Shown in pieces: positions 61,265 to 64,000 of a stretch of 64,000 nucleotides of DNA. The position numbers were made by a program, and so were the translations under genes. The number at the start of each line of letters is the position of its first letter. The first letter of the stretch is position 1. This stretch comes from Bradyrhizobium iriomotense (GTDB lineage Bacteria > Pseudomonadota > Alphaproteobacteria > Rhizobiales > Xanthobacteraceae). The notes beneath the pieces were generated by a model. That model searched no databases. It was given only the letters and a program-made list of their open reading frames with translations, and had not been told where the DNA came from. Location: NCBI RefSeq assembly GCF_018129405.1, contig NZ_JAFCLP010000001.1, forward strand, positions 434,001 to 498,000. Reading direction: 5' to 3'.

Positions 61265-62257
61265 ATGTCCAAGATCTCGCGCCGCACGTTTGCGGCCTCG
61301 ACCGCTGCCGTTGCAGCATCCGGCGCGTTCGGCTTCAAGCCGGCACTTGCCCAAGCCTATCCTGCGCGTCCGGTCACCGTGATCGTGCCCTGGGGCGCCG
61401 GCGGCGGCACCGATGCGACAGCTCGCATCGTTGCGGCTCTGCTGGAAAAGGATCTGGGCCAGCCCTTCAACGTGGTCAACCGCACCGGCGGCTCCGGCGT
61501 GGTCGGCCACAGTGCGATCGCGACCGCGCAGCCCGACGGCTACACCATCGGCATGCTCACGGTCGAGATTTCGATGATGCATTGGCAGGGCCTCACCGAG
61601 CTGACGCCGAAGAGCTACACGCCGCTGGCGCTGATGAACGAGGACCCGCCCGGCATCCAGGTCTCCTCCTCCTCGCCCTACAAGACGGTGAAGGAGCTCG
61701 CCGAGGCGATCAAGGCGGCCCCTCCCGGCAAGTTCAAGGCCTCCGGCACCGGCCAGGGCGGCATCTGGCACCTGGCGCTGGTCGGCTGGATGCAGGCCAT
61801 GGGCCTGCCGGCCAATCAGGTCGCCTGGGTGCCCTCGAACGGCGCGGCACCGGCGATGCAGGATCTTGCCGCCGGCGGCCTCGATCTCACCACCTGCTCG
61901 GTGCCGGAGGCGCGCGCCATCATCGAGGCCGGCAAGGCCAGGAGCCTCGCCATCATGGCACCCGCGCGCAACCCGATCTTCAAGGATGTGCCGACGCTGA
62001 AGGAGGCGATGGGCATCGACTACGCGACCGGCGCCTGGCGCGGCATCGGCGCGCCGAAGAACCTGCCGCCGGAGATCGCAACCAAGCTCACCGCGGCGCT
62101 GAAGAAGGTCTACGACTCCGCCGAGTTCAAGGACTTCATGAGCAATCGCGGCTTCGGCACAGTGTGGGGCGATGCCGGCCAGTTCGCCAGCTTCATGGAC
62201 AAGGGCGATGCCCAGATGGGCGAAGCGATGAAGGCGGCGGGGCTGAGCAAGGCGTGA
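61265..62257 (+). CDS. tctC: TctC-type periplasmic receptor
   Basis: A 330-residue receptor of the tripartite tricarboxylate transporter. The leader has a twin-arginine look (SKISRRTFAASTAAVAASG, cleavage near ALAQA). The mature part has YPARPVTVIVPWGAGGGTD, NRTGGSGVVGHSAIATAQPD and VPTLKEAMGIDY. It catches a carboxylate in the periplasm for the TctB-TctA membrane unit encoded next. An extragenic repeat of about 200 bases lies between this gene and tctB. Confidence 0.93.
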   Translation: MSKISRRTFAASTAAVAASGAFGFKPALAQAYPARPVTVIVPWGAGGGTDATARIVAALLEKDLGQPFNVVNRTGGSGVVGHSAIATAQPDGYTIGMLTVEISMMHWQGLTELTPKSYTPLALMNEDPPGIQVSSSSPYKTVKELAEAIKAAPPGKFKASGTGQGGIWHLALVGWMQAMGLPANQVAWVPSNGAAPAMQDLAAGGLDLTTCSVPEARAIIEAGKARSLAIMAPARNPIFKDVPTLKEAMGIDYATGAWRGIGAPKNLPPEIATKLTAALKKVYDSAEFKDFMSNRGFGTVWGDAGQFASFMDKGDAQMGEAMKAAGLSKA

Positions 62258-62280
62258 TCCGCCGCTGCGACGCTCTGATC

Positions 62281-62480
62281 GCCTCTCCCCGCTTGCGGGG
62301 AGAGGCCGGAATTCGCGCGAAGCGCGGATTCCGGGTGAAGGGGGCTCTCCACGAGTCCATCTCTCACCTCCCCCGCGGAGACTCCCCCTCACCAGAGCCG
62401 ATGCTACGCATCGGCGTTCTTCAACAACGGCGGCCGAAGGCCGCCTCTGCCTCTCCCCGCAAGCGGGGCGAGGGAGAAGG
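62281..62480. repeat. Extragenic repeat with CTCTCCCCGC hairpins
   Basis: CCTCTCCCCGC-TT-GCGGGGAGAGG (62282-62305) is a perfect hairpin of eleven base pairs. The far end repeats the arm as CCTCTCCCCGCAAGCGGGGCG. The part between holds a small stem CCGATGC-TAC-GCATCGG and purine-rich text. It is a typical long intergenic repeat of this lineage, here inserted between tctC and tctB of one operon. Confidence 0.85.
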
Positions 62481-62499
62481 ACACTCATAGGACCCTCCC

Positions 62500-63003
62500 A
62501 TGCGTCTTCCCGACTCCGTCACGGGATCGTTTCTCGTCGTGCTCGGCGCGGCTGCCGCCTATGGTGGCTACATCCTGCCGCCGGTGCCGGGGCAGCCGGT
62601 CGGCCCCAACGTGTTTCCGCTCGTGATCGGCACGGGCCTTGCGCTGTGCGGGCTCGCCATCGTGTTCGGCATCGGCCATTCCTTCGAGGAGGAGGAAGAG
62701 CTCGTCCCGTTCGAGGACGGCCAGGCCGCTGCCCCGCCGCCGCAAGGAAAACTCCAAGGCAAGCTCTACGGCCTGCGCGCCTTGCTGCCGCCGGCGCTGC
62801 TGCTGTTCTACGTCTTTGCCGCCGACCGGCTCGGCTTCATCATCACGGCCGCGATCATGGTCTACGTCACCTCGACCGCGCTCGGCGCCAAGTGGAAGCT
62901 GGCGCTGCCGCTCGCCGCGCTGTCGCCCTTCGCCATCCACCTCATCTTCGGCAAGCTCTTGCGCGTGCCGCTGCCCGCCGGCCTGTTGCCGACGCCCTGG
63001 TAA
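62500..63003 (+). CDS. tctB: TctB, small membrane subunit
   Basis: A 167-residue protein with four membrane helices. GSFLVVLGAAAAYGGYILP opens the chain, followed by GPNVFPLVIGTGLALCGLAI, then a charged loop rich in Glu (EEEEELVPFE) and Gln, and two further helices (LPPALLLFYVFAADRLGFII and the segment after it). This matches TctB, which supports the large permease TctA. It follows the extragenic repeat by about 20 bases and lies four bases before tctA. Confidence 0.93.
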   Translation: MRLPDSVTGSFLVVLGAAAAYGGYILPPVPGQPVGPNVFPLVIGTGLALCGLAIVFGIGHSFEEEEELVPFEDGQAAAPPPQGKLQGKLYGLRALLPPALLLFYVFAADRLGFIITAAIMVYVTSTALGAKWKLALPLAALSPFAIHLIFGKLLRVPLPAGLLPTPW

Positions 63004-63007
63004 TCCC

Positions 63008-64000
63008 ATGCTGAAAACCCTGCTCGACGCCTTCGCGCTGATCTCCACCTGGGAGGTCATCATCGCGATGTTCGCAGCCTCCGTGTACGGCCTCGTCATC
63101 GGCTCGCTGCCGGGCCTGTCGGCGACGATGGCGACCGCCCTGCTCGTTCCCGTCACCTTCTACCTGTCGCCGATCGCGGCGATCGCGACCATCGTGGCGG
63201 CATCCTCGATGGCGATCTTTTCCGGCGACATTCCCGGCGCGCTGCTGCGCATCCCCGGCACGCCCGCCTCCGCCGCCTATGCGGACGAAGCCTATGCCAT
63301 GACGCGCAAGGGCCAGGCCGAGCTCGCGCTCGGTGCCGGCGTGTGGTTCTCCGCGGTCGGCGGCATCGCCGGCGTGCTGTCGCTGATGATCCTGGCGCCG
63401 CCGCTCGCCGAGATCGCGCTGTCGTTCTCGACCTTCGAATATTTCTGGCTGGCGCTGCTCGGCCTGATGTGCGCCACGCTGGTGGCGCGCTCCTCGCCGG
63501 TGAAGGCGATCGCCGGCATGTTCATCGGCTTGCTGGTCTCCTGCATCGGCATCGAGAATCCCGGCGGCATCCCGCGCTTCACCTTCGGCATCACCGATTT
63601 GTTCGGCGGCATCGAGCCGATCCCGGCCCTGGTCGGCGTGTTCGCGGTGGCCCAGGTGATGCGCGCGATGCTGACGCCCGAGCCGCCGCCGCTGCCGCGC
63701 CGAAAATTCGGAAGCATCATGGCGGGCCAGTGGAAGCTGACCAAGCTCTATCACTGGCAAATGACGCGCGGGAACATCGTCGGCATCATCATCGGCGTGC
63801 TGCCCGGCGCCGGCGCCGACATGGCCGCGTGGGTCTCCTACGCGATGTCCAAGCGCTTCTCCAAGGAGAAGGAAAAGTTTGGCACCGGCCATGTCGAGGG
63901 CCTGGTCGAAGCCGGCGCCAGCAACAATGCCAGCATCGCCTCCGGCTGGGTGCCCTCGCTGCTGTTCGGCATCCCCGGCGACACCATCGCCGCGATCGCG
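63008..64000 (+). CDS. tctA: TctA, large permease subunit (runs off the window)
   Basis: The first 331 codons of TctA, cut by the right edge. It begins MLKTLLDAFALISTWEVI and has the family signature SLPGLSATMATALLVPVTFY, then SSMAIFSGDIPGALLRIPGT and YADEAYAMTRKGQAELALGA. Later comes the conserved GVLPGAGADMAAWVSYAMSK, followed by LLFGIPGDTIA near the cut. TctA has about twelve helices and moves carboxylates with protons or sodium. It starts four bases after the tctB stop. Confidence 0.95.
   Translation, partial: MLKTLLDAFALISTWEVIIAMFAASVYGLVIGSLPGLSATMATALLVPVTFYLSPIAAIATIVAASSMAIFSGDIPGALLRIPGTPASAAYADEAYAMTRKGQAELALGAGVWFSAVGGIAGVLSLMILAPPLAEIALSFSTFEYFWLALLGLMCATLVARSSPVKAIAGMFIGLLVSCIGIENPGGIPRFTFGITDLFGGIEPIPALVGVFAVAQVMRAMLTPEPPPLPRRKFGSIMAGQWKLTKLYHWQMTRGNIVGIIIGVLPGAGADMAAWVSYAMSKRFSKEKEKFGTGHVEGLVEAGASNNASIASGWVPSLLFGIPGDTIAAIA

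Overview
The window looks like a chromosomal segment of a Bradyrhizobium-type alphaproteobacterium (Hyphomicrobiales). The basis is very high GC in coding DNA, a Ros/MucR regulator, alphaproteobacterial families such as DUF2336, DUF1491 and DUF5330, many uptake systems of the TRAP, TctC and ABC kinds, and several families of extragenic palindromes between genes. This is an inference from content; no rRNA or tRNA gene was seen to confirm it.

Layout. 1-1024: the end of a short-chain dehydrogenase and a secreted DUF2147 protein. 1025-7567: a two-armed arsenic-resistance island. The minus arm holds a tiny Cys-rich protein, an ArsR, a flavoprotein with a Cys-rich tail and two MFS transporters. The plus arm holds a second ArsR, a CX5R arsenate reductase, an aquaglyceroporin and a glutaredoxin-type ArsC. 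Three similar operator-like sites sit at the promoters. 7622-12997: an ABC amino-acid importer with a class V aminotransferase and a divergent IclR regulator. 13169-16264: a GFA protein, two secreted proteins and an ATP-grasp-like protein. 16291-21617: an apparent aromatic or ring-cleavage cassette (TctC binding protein, extradiol-type VOC protein, MDR oxidoreductase, GntR regulator, FAH-family hydrolase, AA_synth protein) with the same palindrome in front of both divergent arms. 21637-28368: a TRAP transporter, split transketolase, SDR and divergent LysR. 28414-30174: a metallo-beta-lactamase protein and a divergent LysR.

30183-35030: the least explained unit. It is a tight four-gene operon coding for a 1137-residue exported TPR-CHAT protein with an intact His/Cys pair, a small exported beta-rich protein, a 64-residue zinc-ribbon coiled-coil protein and a zinc-ribbon membrane protein.

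35259-53003 is mostly core or lineage-conserved: a lipoprotein, DUF2336, GNAT, DUF1491, a peptidoglycan-binding membrane protein, a PAS histidine kinase, DUF5330, SufE, MucR, two membrane glycosyltransferases, an aldolase-like protein, an M20 peptidase and a HerA-like ATPase. 53278-54994 is the folate operon folP-folB-folK. 55076-59994 is methylmalonyl-CoA mutase (mutA and mutB) with a GFA protein and an unknown protein between the subunits. 60032-61133 holds a lone MNT-type nucleotidyltransferase and a secreted DUF3298-like protein. 61265-64000 is a tctC-tctB-tctA transporter that runs off the right edge.

No CRISPR array, transposase, integrase or prophage gene was recognised. The repeats present are small extragenic palindromes (42465, 46025, 47069, 47160, 53047, 62281), two of which belong to one family.
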